In this document: piece by piece, positions 23,269 to 31,999 of the stretch
Numbering within the stretch: the stretch's first letter is position 1
Layout of the letters: every line of letters starts with the position of its first letter
From: Acidimicrobiales bacterium
Lineage (GTDB): Bacteria > Actinomycetota > Acidimicrobiia > Acidimicrobiales > Iamiaceae
DNA: 64,000 nt
Reading direction: 5' to 3'
Assembly (NCBI GenBank): GCA_035630295.1
Contig: DASQKY010000043.1
Coordinates: forward strand, 1 to 64,000
Made by a program: the position numbers and the translations under genes
Notes under the pieces: model-generated
Database searches by the model: none
Seen by the model: the letters and a program-made list of their open reading frames with translations, nothing else
What the model was told of the DNA's origin: nothing

Positions 23269-25389
23269 ATGACCGTGAGCGCCGACGACGCCCCCGTGCC
23301 CGACGCCCCCGCGCCCGAGGCGGCCGCGGCCCGCGAGGGCGTGCTCGGCCCCCGGGCCCGGCTGGTGGCCCTGACCTTCCTCATGCTGTTCACCCAGCTG
23401 GCCCTGATCCGCTGGCTGGGGGCCGAGGTCTTCTACCTCTCCTACTTCTCGAACTTCGTGCTGCTGGGCAGCTTCCTGGGCATCGGGCTCGGCTTCCTGT
23501 GGGCCGGGCGGGGCGGGCGGTCGCTGTTCCCGTTCGCCCCGGCGTTGCTGGGGGCGCTGATCCTCTACGTCGACATCTTCCCCGTGCCCCTCAAGGTGCA
23601 GACCACGGGGCTGATCTTCTTCGACACCATCGAACCCCAGAGCCCCATCCCCCGGGAGGTGGTGCTGGTGGTGCTGTTCGTGGCCGTGGCCGCGGTGATG
23701 GCCGCCATCGGCGACGGCGTGGCCCGCACGTTCGGCACCTTCGCCCCCCTCGAGGCCTACAAGCTGGACCTGGTGGGCAGCGTGGCCGGCATCGCCAGCT
23801 TCGCCGCCCTGTCGTTCCTGGGGGCCCGGCCCATCGTGTGGGGGGTGATCATCGCCGCCATCGTGGCCCTGACCGTGGCCCCCCGTCCCCGCTGGCGGGC
23901 GGTGGTGGCCGCCGTCGGCCTGTTGGGCCTGCTGGTGCCGTTCGCGGCCGAGGCCACCCGGGGCGACGTGGTCTGGTCGCCCTACTACCGGATCCAGCAC
24001 GAGCGCAACGAGTTCGGGGGGATCGACACCACCGTCAACCAGAGCCCCCACTGGACCCAGATCCCCATCGAGGACAACTACCTCTACGAGCTGGTCTACG
24101 AGAACAGCACCCGGCCCGAGGGCGGCCGCACCCTGGTCATCGGGGCCGGCTCGGGCAACGACGTGGCCTCCGCCCTGCGCCGGGGCGCCACCCACGTCGA
24201 CGCGGTGGAGATCGACCAGAAGCTGCTCGACCTGGCCCGCGAGAGCCACCCCGACGACCCGTGGAGCGACCCCCGGGTGGACGTCCACGTGGACGACGGG
24301 CGGGCCTTCCTGGAGCGCACCGACGAGACGTGGGACAAGATCCTGCTGGCCCTGCCCGACTCCCTGACCCTGGTGCAGGGGGCGTCGTCGGTGCGGCTGG
24401 AGTCGTACCTGTTCACCCGGGAGGCGGCCGAGACGGCCCGGGACCGGCTGGCCCCCGGCGGCGTGTTCGCCATGTACAACTTCTACCGGCAGGACTGGCT
24501 GGTCGACCGCTACGCCAACACCCTGGAGCAGGCCTTCGGCACGGCCCCGTGCGTGACCAAGGTCGGGGCCTTCAACCTCTCGGTGCTCATCGCCTCCGAG
24601 GACCCCAGCGCCATCGACTGCCCGCCCGAGTCGCGGTGGGCCGGAGCCGAGGCCACCGACGCCCCCGAACCGGCCACCGACGACCACCCCTTCCCGTACC
24701 TGCGCGACCGCGGCATCCCCAGCATCTACGTGGTGTCGTCGCTGCTGATCCTGGCCTTCTCGCTGGTGGCCCTGCGCCTCGTGGGCGGCCCCCTGGGCGG
24801 GACCCTCGGCGTCGGGGGCCGGGACCGGGCCGACTCGTTCCGGGCCTACATGGACCTCTTCGCCATGGGCGTGGCCTTCCTCCTGCTGGAGACCAAGGGA
24901 GTGGTGGGCTTCGCCCTCTACTTCGGCACCACCTGGCTGGTCAACGCCCTGGTGTTCATGGGCGTCCTGCTCTCGGTGCTGGTGGCCGTGGCCGTGTCCC
25001 GCCGGGTCTCGTTCCGGCACCCCACCCGCCTCTACGGGGTGCTGCTGGCCGCCCTGGTGGTGGCCTGGCTGGTCCCGCCGGCCACCCTGCTGGACCTGCC
25101 GGTGGTGCCCCGCTTCCTGGCCGCCGTCACCCTGGCCTTCTTCCCCATCTTCACCGCCAACCTGGTCTTCACCCAGCGGTTCAAGGCCACCAGCAGCTCC
25201 ATGACCGCCTTCGGGGCCAACCTGGTGGGCAGCATGGTGGGCGGCATCCTGGAGTACCTGGCCCTGGTCACCGGCTATCGCAACCTGCTGCTGGTGGTGG
25301 CCGTGGCCTACGGCGCCGCCTTCCTGCTGGGCCGCAAGGAGCTGGAGGCGGTGACCGAGCAGCCCGACCCGGCCGGGGCCCCCGGATGA
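23269..25389 (+). CDS. Membrane-bound spermidine-synthase-like protein
   Basis: 706 residues. Membrane helices flank a soluble spermidine-synthase-like SAM fold: about seven helices over residues 30-225, then HWTQIPIEDNYLYELVYENS, LVIGAGSGNDVASALRRGA, VDAVEIDQKLLDLAR and a DDGRAFLE, then about seven more helices from residue 490 on. The core resembles polyamine aminopropyltransferase but substrate and reaction are unknown for this membrane group. The following gene starts 14 bases after the stop, so they form an operon. Confidence 0.75.
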   Translation: MTVSADDAPVPDAPAPEAAAAREGVLGPRARLVALTFLMLFTQLALIRWLGAEVFYLSYFSNFVLLGSFLGIGLGFLWAGRGGRSLFPFAPALLGALILYVDIFPVPLKVQTTGLIFFDTIEPQSPIPREVVLVVLFVAVAAVMAAIGDGVARTFGTFAPLEAYKLDLVGSVAGIASFAALSFLGARPIVWGVIIAAIVALTVAPRPRWRAVVAAVGLLGLLVPFAAEATRGDVVWSPYYRIQHERNEFGGIDTTVNQSPHWTQIPIEDNYLYELVYENSTRPEGGRTLVIGAGSGNDVASALRRGATHVDAVEIDQKLLDLARESHPDDPWSDPRVDVHVDDGRAFLERTDETWDKILLALPDSLTLVQGASSVRLESYLFTREAAETARDRLAPGGVFAMYNFYRQDWLVDRYANTLEQAFGTAPCVTKVGAFNLSVLIASEDPSAIDCPPESRWAGAEATDAPEPATDDHPFPYLRDRGIPSIYVVSSLLILAFSLVALRLVGGPLGGTLGVGGRDRADSFRAYMDLFAMGVAFLLLETKGVVGFALYFGTTWLVNALVFMGVLLSVLVAVAVSRRVSFRHPTRLYGVLLAALVVAWLVPPATLLDLPVVPRFLAAVTLAFFPIFTANLVFTQRFKATSSSMTAFGANLVGSMVGGILEYLALVTGYRNLLLVVAVAYGAAFLLGRKELEAVTEQPDPAGAPG

Positions 25390-25402
25390 GGCCCGGGCCG
25401 CG

Positions 25403-27349
25403 GTGAGCGAACCGGGCGACACCCGCCCCGCGCCGGCGGTGGCCGAGACCGCCGGGGACCGGGCTGACGGCCCCCCGGCCCCCGAGGCCGATCCGAGCGC
25501 CCCCACCGGTCGGCGCCGCCGGCCGTCGCTGGCCGCCGTCGGCCTGTGGGCCGTGGTGGTGGCCCCCCTGGCCGTGGCCGCGGTGGCCATGCGCCACCCC
25601 CGCTGGTACCCCATCGCCGACCTGGCCCAGGGCGAGCTCCGGGTCCGCGACGTGGGCGGCCGCCACACCCCGCTGATCGGCCTGGCCGGGCGCATCGGCG
25701 ACTTCTCCGACCCGGGCAGCCACCCCGGGCCGCTGAGCTTCTGGGCCCTGGCCCCGATCTACCGCCTGCTGGGCGGCTCGGCCTGGGCCCTGGTGGTGTC
25801 CTCGGTGGCCCTGCACGCGGCGGCCATCGGCACCGCCCTGTGGACGGCCGGGCGACGGGCCGGCCTGCCCCTGGTGGCCGGGGTGGCCGCCGCCCTGGCC
25901 CTGCTGGTGCGCACCTACGGGGTCGAGGTCTTCATCGAGCCCTGGAACCCGCACCTGCCGGTCATGGCCTGGATCGTGTTCCTGCTGGCCCTGTGGTCGG
26001 TGCTGGACGGCGACCCGCCCCTGCTGGTGGTGGCGGTGGTGGCCGGCTCCTTCTGCGCCCAGACCCACCTGCCCTACCTGGGCCTGGTCGGGGCCCTGAC
26101 CGGGTTCCTGGCCGTGCCGGTGGCGCTGTCCCTGTGGCCCCGGTGGCGGGCCCGGCGGGCGGCCCGGGCCCCGGGGGGCATCGAGGAGGTGGACCGGGGC
26201 CGGCTGGCCCGGTGGACGGCCGCGGCGGTGGTCGTGGGCGTGGCGCTGTGGACCCCGACGGTGCTGGACGAGCTGTTCGGCACCGGCAACGTCACCAAGA
26301 TCCGGGAGTCCCTGTCCGACCCCGTCGAGCCGGTCACCGGCTTCGGGACCGGGATCCGCCAGCTCCTGTTCCAACTCGACCCCGGTCGCCTGGTGGGGTG
26401 GGGCCCGGAGCTGACGGCCCAGGGGGCGACCCGCTGGAACGTGGCCGGGACGGTGCTGGTGCTGGCCTGGGCCGCGGCGGCCGCCGGGGCCTGGCGCCTC
26501 GGGCACCGCCCGCTGCTGCGCCTGCACGCGGTGCTGGCCGCGGCCCTGGCCCTGGGCTGGCTGTCCATCAGCCGGGTCTACGGCACCCTCTGGTACTACC
26601 TGTTCCTGTGGACGTGGGGCCTGGGCGTCCTCATGCTCCTGGCCGTGGCCTGGACCGGCTGGGCCGCCCTGTCCCCGCGGCTCGGCCCCGGCCGGCGGAC
26701 CGCCCTGCGGGGCGCCGCCGTGGGGGTGGCCGCCCTGGTGGCCGTGGTGGCGGCCGGCGCCTTCACCACCGACACGGTGGACGCCGAGCCGTCACGCCCC
26801 GACCTGTCGGCCACCCTGGGCGTGGTGGCCGACGGGACGGCCGAGGCCCTGGGCCGGGGCGAGGTCGTGGGCGGGGGCCGCTCCGGTCGCTACCTGGTCC
26901 GGTGGATCGACCCGGTCAGCATCGGGTCCCAGGGCATCGGCCTGGTCAACGAGCTGGAGCGGGCCGGGTTCACTGTCGGTGTCGACGAGGGCTTCGGGGC
27001 CGGCGCGGTCCGCTACCGGGTGCTGCCCGAGGCCGAGGCCACCGCGGTGGTCACCCTGGTGGTGGGGCCGGCCATCGCCGAGTGGCAGGCCCGCCCCGAC
27101 GCCGACCAGGTGGCCTACGCCGACGAGCGCACCCCCGAGGAGCGCCAGGAGGCCGAGGCCCTGTCCGCCGAGGTCGACACCGAGCTCCGGGCCGCCGGGC
27201 TCCCGGCCGTGGCCGAGGAGTGGGTCGGCAACCTGTTCACCGCCACCCTGCACGCCGAGGTCCCCGAGCCCACGCGGGACAAGATGCTCCGCGTCCTGGA
27301 CATCGGCGCCGCCGTCGCCGTCTTCGTCACCCCCCCCACCCGGAGCTGA
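25403..27349 (+). CDS. Large integral membrane protein, GT-C-like
   Basis: 648 residues with many hydrophobic helices. The first exterior loop (DLAQGELRVRDVGGRHTPLIG, then GPLSFWALAPIYRLLGG) and VEVFIEPWNPHLPVM resemble the donor/acceptor loops of GT-C glycosyltransferases, but no specific family was recognised. A soluble C-terminal domain of about 200 residues follows the last helix. GTG 25403 gives a basic, proline-rich cytoplasmic N-terminus. It is the last native gene before the R-M island. Confidence 0.65.
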   Translation: MSEPGDTRPAPAVAETAGDRADGPPAPEADPSAPTGRRRRPSLAAVGLWAVVVAPLAVAAVAMRHPRWYPIADLAQGELRVRDVGGRHTPLIGLAGRIGDFSDPGSHPGPLSFWALAPIYRLLGGSAWALVVSSVALHAAAIGTALWTAGRRAGLPLVAGVAAALALLVRTYGVEVFIEPWNPHLPVMAWIVFLLALWSVLDGDPPLLVVAVVAGSFCAQTHLPYLGLVGALTGFLAVPVALSLWPRWRARRAARAPGGIEEVDRGRLARWTAAAVVVGVALWTPTVLDELFGTGNVTKIRESLSDPVEPVTGFGTGIRQLLFQLDPGRLVGWGPELTAQGATRWNVAGTVLVLAWAAAAAGAWRLGHRPLLRLHAVLAAALALGWLSISRVYGTLWYYLFLWTWGLGVLMLLAVAWTGWAALSPRLGPGRRTALRGAAVGVAALVAVVAAGAFTTDTVDAEPSRPDLSATLGVVADGTAEALGRGEVVGGGRSGRYLVRWIDPVSIGSQGIGLVNELERAGFTVGVDEGFGAGAVRYRVLPEAEATAVVTLVVGPAIAEWQARPDADQVAYADERTPEERQEAEALSAEVDTELRAAGLPAVAEEWVGNLFTATLHAEVPEPTRDKMLRVLDIGAAVAVFVTPPTRS

Positions 27350-27360
27350 GACGGCCGCCG

Positions 27361-27873
27361 TCACCGGCGGGCTCGTTCTCCCGCCCGCTTGCGCACGACC
27401 TGCTCGACCAGGTCGACCGAGCCCTCGAGGTCGGCGTGCTCCCACACCCGGATGACCTCCCACCCCTGTTGGGTCAGAGCGGCGTCCACCCGCCGGTCCC
27501 GCTCCACGTTCTTCTGGAGCTTCGGGACCCAGTAGCTCTGGTTCCGCTGGGGGACGTGCTGGTGCTCCGGGCACCCGTGCCAGAAGCACCCGTCCGCGAA
27601 CACCGCCACACGGGCCCGGGAGAAGACGATGTCGGGCCGGACCCGCAGGTCGCCGCTGCGCAACAGGTGATCCTTCCGGAAGCGGAGGCCACGGCGGTGG
27701 AGGGCGGAACGGAGCCGGACCTCGAGCTTCGTGTCCTTGCGGCGGTTGGCCTTGCCGATCTTGGTGGCGGCCTCGTCCTTGGGCTCAGGGTAGGGGACGA
27801 TGACCCCTCCGCCGAGGTTCACGGTCAGGGGGGCTGCGGCACCGGGAGGGCCGGCCACCGGCTTCGCTGTCAC
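27361..27873 (-). CDS. vsr: Very short patch repair endonuclease Vsr
   Basis: 170 residues (153 if the start is GTG 27822). Vsr nicks beside T:G mismatches that arise when 5-methylcytosine deaminates, and so accompanies C5 methyltransferases. KANRRKDTKLEVRLRSALHR, RVRPDIVFSRARVAVFADGC and FWHGCPEH followed by KNVERDRRVDAAL and VWEHAD match the family, including the catalytic Asp in PDIVF. The longer start is favoured by a TAGACC box 8 bases before GTG 27873. It is divergent from the methyltransferase gene. Confidence 0.9.
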   Translation of the reverse strand: MTAKPVAGPPGAAAPLTVNLGGGVIVPYPEPKDEAATKIGKANRRKDTKLEVRLRSALHRRGLRFRKDHLLRSGDLRVRPDIVFSRARVAVFADGCFWHGCPEHQHVPQRNQSYWVPKLQKNVERDRRVDAALTQQGWEVIRVWEHADLEGSVDLVEQVVRKRAGERARR

Positions 27874-27881
27874 AGGGACCT

Positions 27882-27891
27882 GGTCTACTGC
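27882..27891. promoter_or_regulatory. Overlapping divergent -10 boxes between vsr and dcm
   Basis: Plus-strand TACTGC (27886-27891) lies 4 bases before ATG 27896; minus-strand TAGACC (27887-27882) lies 8 bases before GTG 27873. The boxes share two base pairs, so the two genes may compete for RNA polymerase. Both would give near-leaderless mRNAs. Confidence 0.4.
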
Positions 27892-27895
27892 CCGA

Positions 27896-29089
27896 ATGTC
27901 CTCGGAGCACGGCCTCCATCGCGGCGGCGACCCTCGGCTCGACCTCTTCCCCCGGCCCAGGGTGCGCGCCCCTTCAGACCCCGCGAGCCAGACTGGCCCG
28001 GTGCCTGTCGGCTCTGCCCTCTCCCTCTTCTCCGGCGCCGGAGGCCTTGACCTCGGGGTGGAAGCCGCGGGGTTCCAGACCGTGTCGGCGGTGGAGTGGG
28101 ACGAGGACGCGTCCGACACCATGGAGAAGAACGCGCCGACCGCCTTCCCGGGCTTGCGGGAGGTCGTTCGGGAAGACCTCTACCCCCTGGCCGCCGGCTC
28201 CTCTGGTGGGGTCACGACCCGTGACCTGCTCCGAGCGGGCGGCCTCGGCCCCCGGGAGCGCCCGGACCTCCTGGTCGGCGGGCCGCCGTGCGTCGCCTTC
28301 TCGAAGTCGGGGTTCTGGCTGGGCTGGAAGCGGGACGGGGTGGACCCGGCGGCCAGCCTCCTCCAGGCCTACACGCGGGTTCTGGCCGAAGCCCGGCCGC
28401 GGTTCTTCATCCTCGAGAACGTCTACGCCCTGACCTTCGACAACCGGGCCAGCAGACCTGCCTTCACACGGCTCCTGCACGAGATCGAGGCGGCGGGCTA
28501 CCGCGCCCGGTGGGACGTGCTGAACGCCGCCGACCACGGCATCCCCCAGGCGCGGCCCCGGCTGTTCATCGTCGGCGCCCGCAAGCGGGAGCCGTTGCCC
28601 GAGCTGCCGGCCCCGACCCACCACGGCAGGTGGGAGCGGCGCGCCAGCCAGGGTGGGCCGCTCCCCCACGTGACGACCGGCGAAGCCCTCGCCGGCCTCA
28701 TCACCGAGCCAGAGCGCGAGGAGGTGGTCGGGGGGCGCTGGGGCCACCTGCTGCCCGAGATCCCCCCGGGCGACAACTACCTGCACCTGACGGCCAAGCG
28801 AGGGCACCCCGATCCGGTGTTCGAGTGGCGCTCCCGCTACTGGTCCTTCCTCCTCAAGCTCGACCCGGACCGGCCCTCCCCTACCATCCAAGCCCAGCCC
28901 GGCCCCAACGTCGGTCCCTTCCACTGGGAGAACCGCCGGCTCCGGGTCCCGGAGCTGCGGCGGCTCTTCACCTTCCCGGACGACTACGCCTTCGTCGGGC
29001 GTCGGGCATCGGTCCAAGCCCAGGTCGGCAACTCCGTGCCCCCCCTGCTCGCCGAGAGGGTGGCACGCCAGGTCGCCGACGTCGCGTGA
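27896..29089 (+). CDS. dcm: DNA (cytosine-5-)-methyltransferase
   Basis: 397 residues. Motif I is SLFSGAGGLDLGVEAAGF (FSGAGG at 45-50); motif IV is GGPPCVAFSKSG with catalytic C132, where Val replaces the usual Gln after Cys; motif VI is ILENVYAL; motif VIII is IPQARPRLFIVG; motif X is QAQVGNSVPPLLAE. The variable target-recognition region lies between motifs VIII and IX, so specificity cannot be read. ATG 27896 is supported by the nearby -10 box; GTG 28001 would also keep all motifs. Partner nuclease gene starts 33 bases downstream. Lower GC than neighbours. Confidence 0.93.
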   Translation: MSSEHGLHRGGDPRLDLFPRPRVRAPSDPASQTGPVPVGSALSLFSGAGGLDLGVEAAGFQTVSAVEWDEDASDTMEKNAPTAFPGLREVVREDLYPLAAGSSGGVTTRDLLRAGGLGPRERPDLLVGGPPCVAFSKSGFWLGWKRDGVDPAASLLQAYTRVLAEARPRFFILENVYALTFDNRASRPAFTRLLHEIEAAGYRARWDVLNAADHGIPQARPRLFIVGARKREPLPELPAPTHHGRWERRASQGGPLPHVTTGEALAGLITEPEREEVVGGRWGHLLPEIPPGDNYLHLTAKRGHPDPVFEWRSRYWSFLLKLDPDRPSPTIQAQPGPNVGPFHWENRRLRVPELRRLFTFPDDYAFVGRRASVQAQVGNSVPPLLAERVARQVADVA

Positions 29090-29121
29090 GCCTCCGGGGG
29101 CCCGCGCCGAGGTCCGGTCCG

Positions 29122-30282
29122 GTGACGGAGCTGGCCGGGCGCAGCTACGTCCCGAAGACCTACCGGATCTCGACCTCGCGGGCACCGGTGATCGACCTCC
29201 TCGCCGGGGCCGTGGAGGCCAGCGGCGGGCGGGTCGTCTCCTGCTCGTTCCCCCGAGAGGCGGTCGCTCCGATCTTCATGGGGGCCGAGGACGGGGAGGG
29301 CCACCGCTACGGCTTGCTGCTCTACCCGTTCACGACCACGCGTCGAGCCATCAGGAACCGCCCTCACGCCGAACATCGATTCCAGATCCGCTTCGGGGAC
29401 CCCACCCGTGTGCGCCAGGAGGCCAACCCGTTGGGGCACGACCCGTCGGGGGTCGACGTGACCCTGGTGCTCGCCGTCGACGCCGAGCGCGACCTCATCG
29501 TGGGGCTCGACCCACTCGTCTACGCCGAACTCCCGATGGGCGTGTCCGGCTACTACCGGGACGCCCAGGCTGACGCGGTCGCCGCCACCGGCTGGTCAGC
29601 CTGGGCCAAGGAGAAGGCCAAGCCTCGGACCGACCTGGGGCCGACCTGGGATGGGCTCGAGTCGATGGTGGGCTTCGCCCCCGACCGGTTCTTGGACTAC
29701 GCCCGCTTCGAGGCGCTGGCCACCGGCCTGGGCCTGGACACCGGGCTGCGGATCGCCCTCGCCGAGCGGTTCGCCACCGGCCACGTCGCCCGCCACGACC
29801 TCGAGCACCTGTTCGGCGTCGACGCCGCCACCATCCTGGACATCATCGAGGCCAACTTCCGCCTCGGGGTCGCCGTCCGTGGCAGCGTGGCCGAGCACCA
29901 CCTCGGCGTGGTCCTGGACCGGGAGCCGGCGGTCGCCTCCCACGAGCCCATCGACGAGGACGGGAAGCCTGACTTCCGGGTCCGGCTGGTCGACGGGCGA
30001 GAGATCACCATCGAGTGCAAGAACGCCCTGCGGGACACGTACAGGGACGGCGACGCCAAGGTCGAAGCCCAGAAGACCCGCGACTCGGGGGCGGGGCGGA
30101 AGTACCCCTTCCATGCCTTCGACGTCCTGGCCGCCTGCATGTTCTCGGTGACCGGCCGGTGGACCTTCCGGTTCAGGTGGAGCCGCGACCTCACCCCCTG
30201 GGCCAAGGACCCCCACCGGATCGGCGCCATCCAGCGCATCGACGGCACCTGGTCCGAGTCGCTGGGCGACCTGGTCCGCTGA
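29122..30282 (+). CDS. Putative type II restriction endonuclease, PD-(D/E)XK fold
   Basis: 386 residues. The C-terminal part has a PD-(D/E)XK site: Pro283-Asp284 in GKPDFRVRLVDGREITIECK with Glu298 and Lys300, followed by FHAFDVLAACMF. The N-terminal 220 residues are unassigned and may bind DNA. Its place right after a C5 methyltransferase and a vsr gene makes it the cognate nuclease (inference). No specific restriction family was recognised. GTG 29122 is chosen because GAGG lies 9 bases upstream; GTG 29086, overlapping the dcm stop as GTGA, is an alternative. Confidence 0.75.
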   Translation: MTELAGRSYVPKTYRISTSRAPVIDLLAGAVEASGGRVVSCSFPREAVAPIFMGAEDGEGHRYGLLLYPFTTTRRAIRNRPHAEHRFQIRFGDPTRVRQEANPLGHDPSGVDVTLVLAVDAERDLIVGLDPLVYAELPMGVSGYYRDAQADAVAATGWSAWAKEKAKPRTDLGPTWDGLESMVGFAPDRFLDYARFEALATGLGLDTGLRIALAERFATGHVARHDLEHLFGVDAATILDIIEANFRLGVAVRGSVAEHHLGVVLDREPAVASHEPIDEDGKPDFRVRLVDGREITIECKNALRDTYRDGDAKVEAQKTRDSGAGRKYPFHAFDVLAACMFSVTGRWTFRFRWSRDLTPWAKDPHRIGAIQRIDGTWSESLGDLVR

Positions 30283-30299
30283 TGGCTCGTCGAGGGCGG

Positions 30300-31031
30300 T
30301 CAGCGGGGCGAGGTGCGGCGGGAGCGGAGGCGGATGCGGGCCAGGATCCAGAGGGCCTCGACGCCGTCGGTCCACTGGATCTTCTTGCCCTCCTCGCGGC
30401 CCCGGGCCGTGTACGAGATGGGCACCTCGAAGATGCGCTCCCCCCGGGCCAGGAGCTTGCCCGTGACCTCGGCCTCGATGCCGAAGCCGGAGGAGGTGAT
30501 GCCCAGCTCGCGCCAGGTGTCGCGGGGGGCCAGCTTGAGGCAGGTCTCCACGTCGGTCAGCCAGGCGTCGAAGAGCATGCTGGCCCAGTAGGCCACCAGC
30601 TTGTTGCCGATCACGAACCAGAACGAGTAGGCGGCGTGGCCCCCGTAGGAGCGGGCCCCGTAGACCACGCGGGCCTCGCCCCGCAGGGCCGGCGCGCACA
30701 GCAGCGGGATGTCGGCCGGGTCGTACTCCAGGTCGGCGTCCAGGATGGTCAGCAGGTCGCCCCGGGCCTCGGCGAAGCCCCGGACCAGGGCTCGCCCCTT
30801 GCCCTGGTTGGGCTCCTGGCGCACCAGGCGCACCCGGTCGCCGTCGACCAGGTCGGCGATGAGCTCGGTGCAGCCGTCGCGGGAGCCGTCGTCCACGATG
30901 ACCAGCTCGGTGGGCAGGGGCATGTCCACGGCCAGCAGCCGCTCGACGGCCCGCCGCAGGGTGGCGGCCTCGTTGTAGACGGGCATCACGATGGTCAGCC
31001 GCTGGTAGGCGGCGCCGGTGTCGGGGGCCAC
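30300..31031 (-). CDS. GT2 glycosyltransferase (dolichyl-phosphate-sugar synthase-like)
   Basis: 243 residues. LTIVMPVYNEAATLRRAVE, ELVIVDDGSRDGCTELI, PNQGKGRALVRGF and ILDADLEYDPADI are the GT2 motifs; EVPISYTARGREEGKKIQW matches the polyprenyl-phosphate glycosyltransferase group. No membrane helices are evident apart from a hydrophobic patch near residue 135. It begins one base after the methyltransferase stop, so the two are co-transcribed. Confidence 0.88.
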   Translation of the reverse strand: MAPDTGAAYQRLTIVMPVYNEAATLRRAVERLLAVDMPLPTELVIVDDGSRDGCTELIADLVDGDRVRLVRQEPNQGKGRALVRGFAEARGDLLTILDADLEYDPADIPLLCAPALRGEARVVYGARSYGGHAAYSFWFVIGNKLVAYWASMLFDAWLTDVETCLKLAPRDTWRELGITSSGFGIEAEVTGKLLARGERIFEVPISYTARGREEGKKIQWTDGVEALWILARIRLRSRRTSPR

Positions 31032-31032
31032 G

Positions 31033-31821
31033 TCAGTACGGCCAGCCGCTGGCGTCGTGGCCCAGGAGCCGGGTGGCCCGGCCCAGCTTGGCCACGATCA
31101 GGGCCTTGATGAGCAGGTTGCGAGCGAACCAGGGCAGCTCCAGGGCCTGGTGCACGGCGTTGGCCACCCGGGCCTTGGGGCCGAGGCGCTCCCGCCGGTA
31201 CTCGGTCATGGACCCGGAGCGGCCCACGTAGCGGAAGCGGCCCCCGAGGAACAGCTCGCGCAGGATGCCCAGGGTGACGCCCACGGAGCTGAACGAGTCG
31301 TGGATGAGCATGGTGCCGCCGTCGGCCACCCGGGCCCCCCAGTCGCGGATGTCGGCCCGGGCCGGGCCGTAGCGGTGGGCGCCGTCGATGTAGAGCAGGT
31401 CGATGGGCTCCGCCACGTCGCCGTGGGCCTCGTCGGACATCTTGCGGACGTGGGTGACCCGGTCCAGCACCCCGGCCTTGTCCAGGTTGGCCCGGAACAC
31501 GTCGTGGTCCTCGGCCGCCTCCTCCACGAAGCCGTCGATCTCCTGGGGACCCCGGTCGTTGCCGGCGTGGGGGTCGATGGCCACCAGCTCCACCGACGGC
31601 GCCGCCGAGCGGGCCAGCACCACCATGGACCGGCCCCGGAAGCTGCCGATCTCCACCACCCGGCCCCCGTCGGCCACCCGGCCGGCGGCGTCCCACAGGA
31701 GCCGGGCCTGGCCGTCGGTCATCCACCCCTCGACGTCGGCCACGTCGGCCAGGGTGGTGGCGAAGTCGAGGCCGGTGGGCCCGTCGGTCGGGCCGGGGGC
31801 GGGAACTGCGGAGGACGTCAT
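31033..31821 (-). CDS. Class I SAM-dependent methyltransferase
   Basis: 262 residues. The SAM fold is visible as VVEIGSFRGRSMVVLA, LVAIDPHAGND and IDLLYIDGAHRYGPAR; the last two resemble sugar or small-molecule methyltransferases found in cell-surface clusters. Substrate unknown. ATG 31821 is the first clear start; the divergent GT4 gene is 180 bases away. Confidence 0.82.
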   Translation of the reverse strand: MTSSAVPAPGPTDGPTGLDFATTLADVADVEGWMTDGQARLLWDAAGRVADGGRVVEIGSFRGRSMVVLARSAAPSVELVAIDPHAGNDRGPQEIDGFVEEAAEDHDVFRANLDKAGVLDRVTHVRKMSDEAHGDVAEPIDLLYIDGAHRYGPARADIRDWGARVADGGTMLIHDSFSSVGVTLGILRELFLGGRFRYVGRSGSMTEYRRERLGPKARVANAVHQALELPWFARNLLIKALIVAKLGRATRLLGHDASGWPY

Positions 31822-31920
31822 CGGTGCGGGGCTCAGCTCGGTCGGGGCCCGGAGGCGTGGGCCGGGGGAAGGAGGGCGGCGCGGCGGCCCGATGATCCGC
31901 CGTCGCGGGGGCCGGTGCTC

Positions 31921-31926
31921 TATCGT
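31921..31926 (+). promoter_or_regulatory. Putative -10 box (TATCGT) upstream of the GT4 gene
   Basis: TATCGT about 75 bases before the chosen GT4 start in the divergent spacer 31822-31999. No matching -35 box stands out. Confidence 0.3.
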
Positions 31927-31999
31927 GCGAGCGCCGCCCGGAGGCCGGGAGGCACAGCCGGCCACCCTACTCGGAGGCCCCTTCCGACCCCGTGATCCG

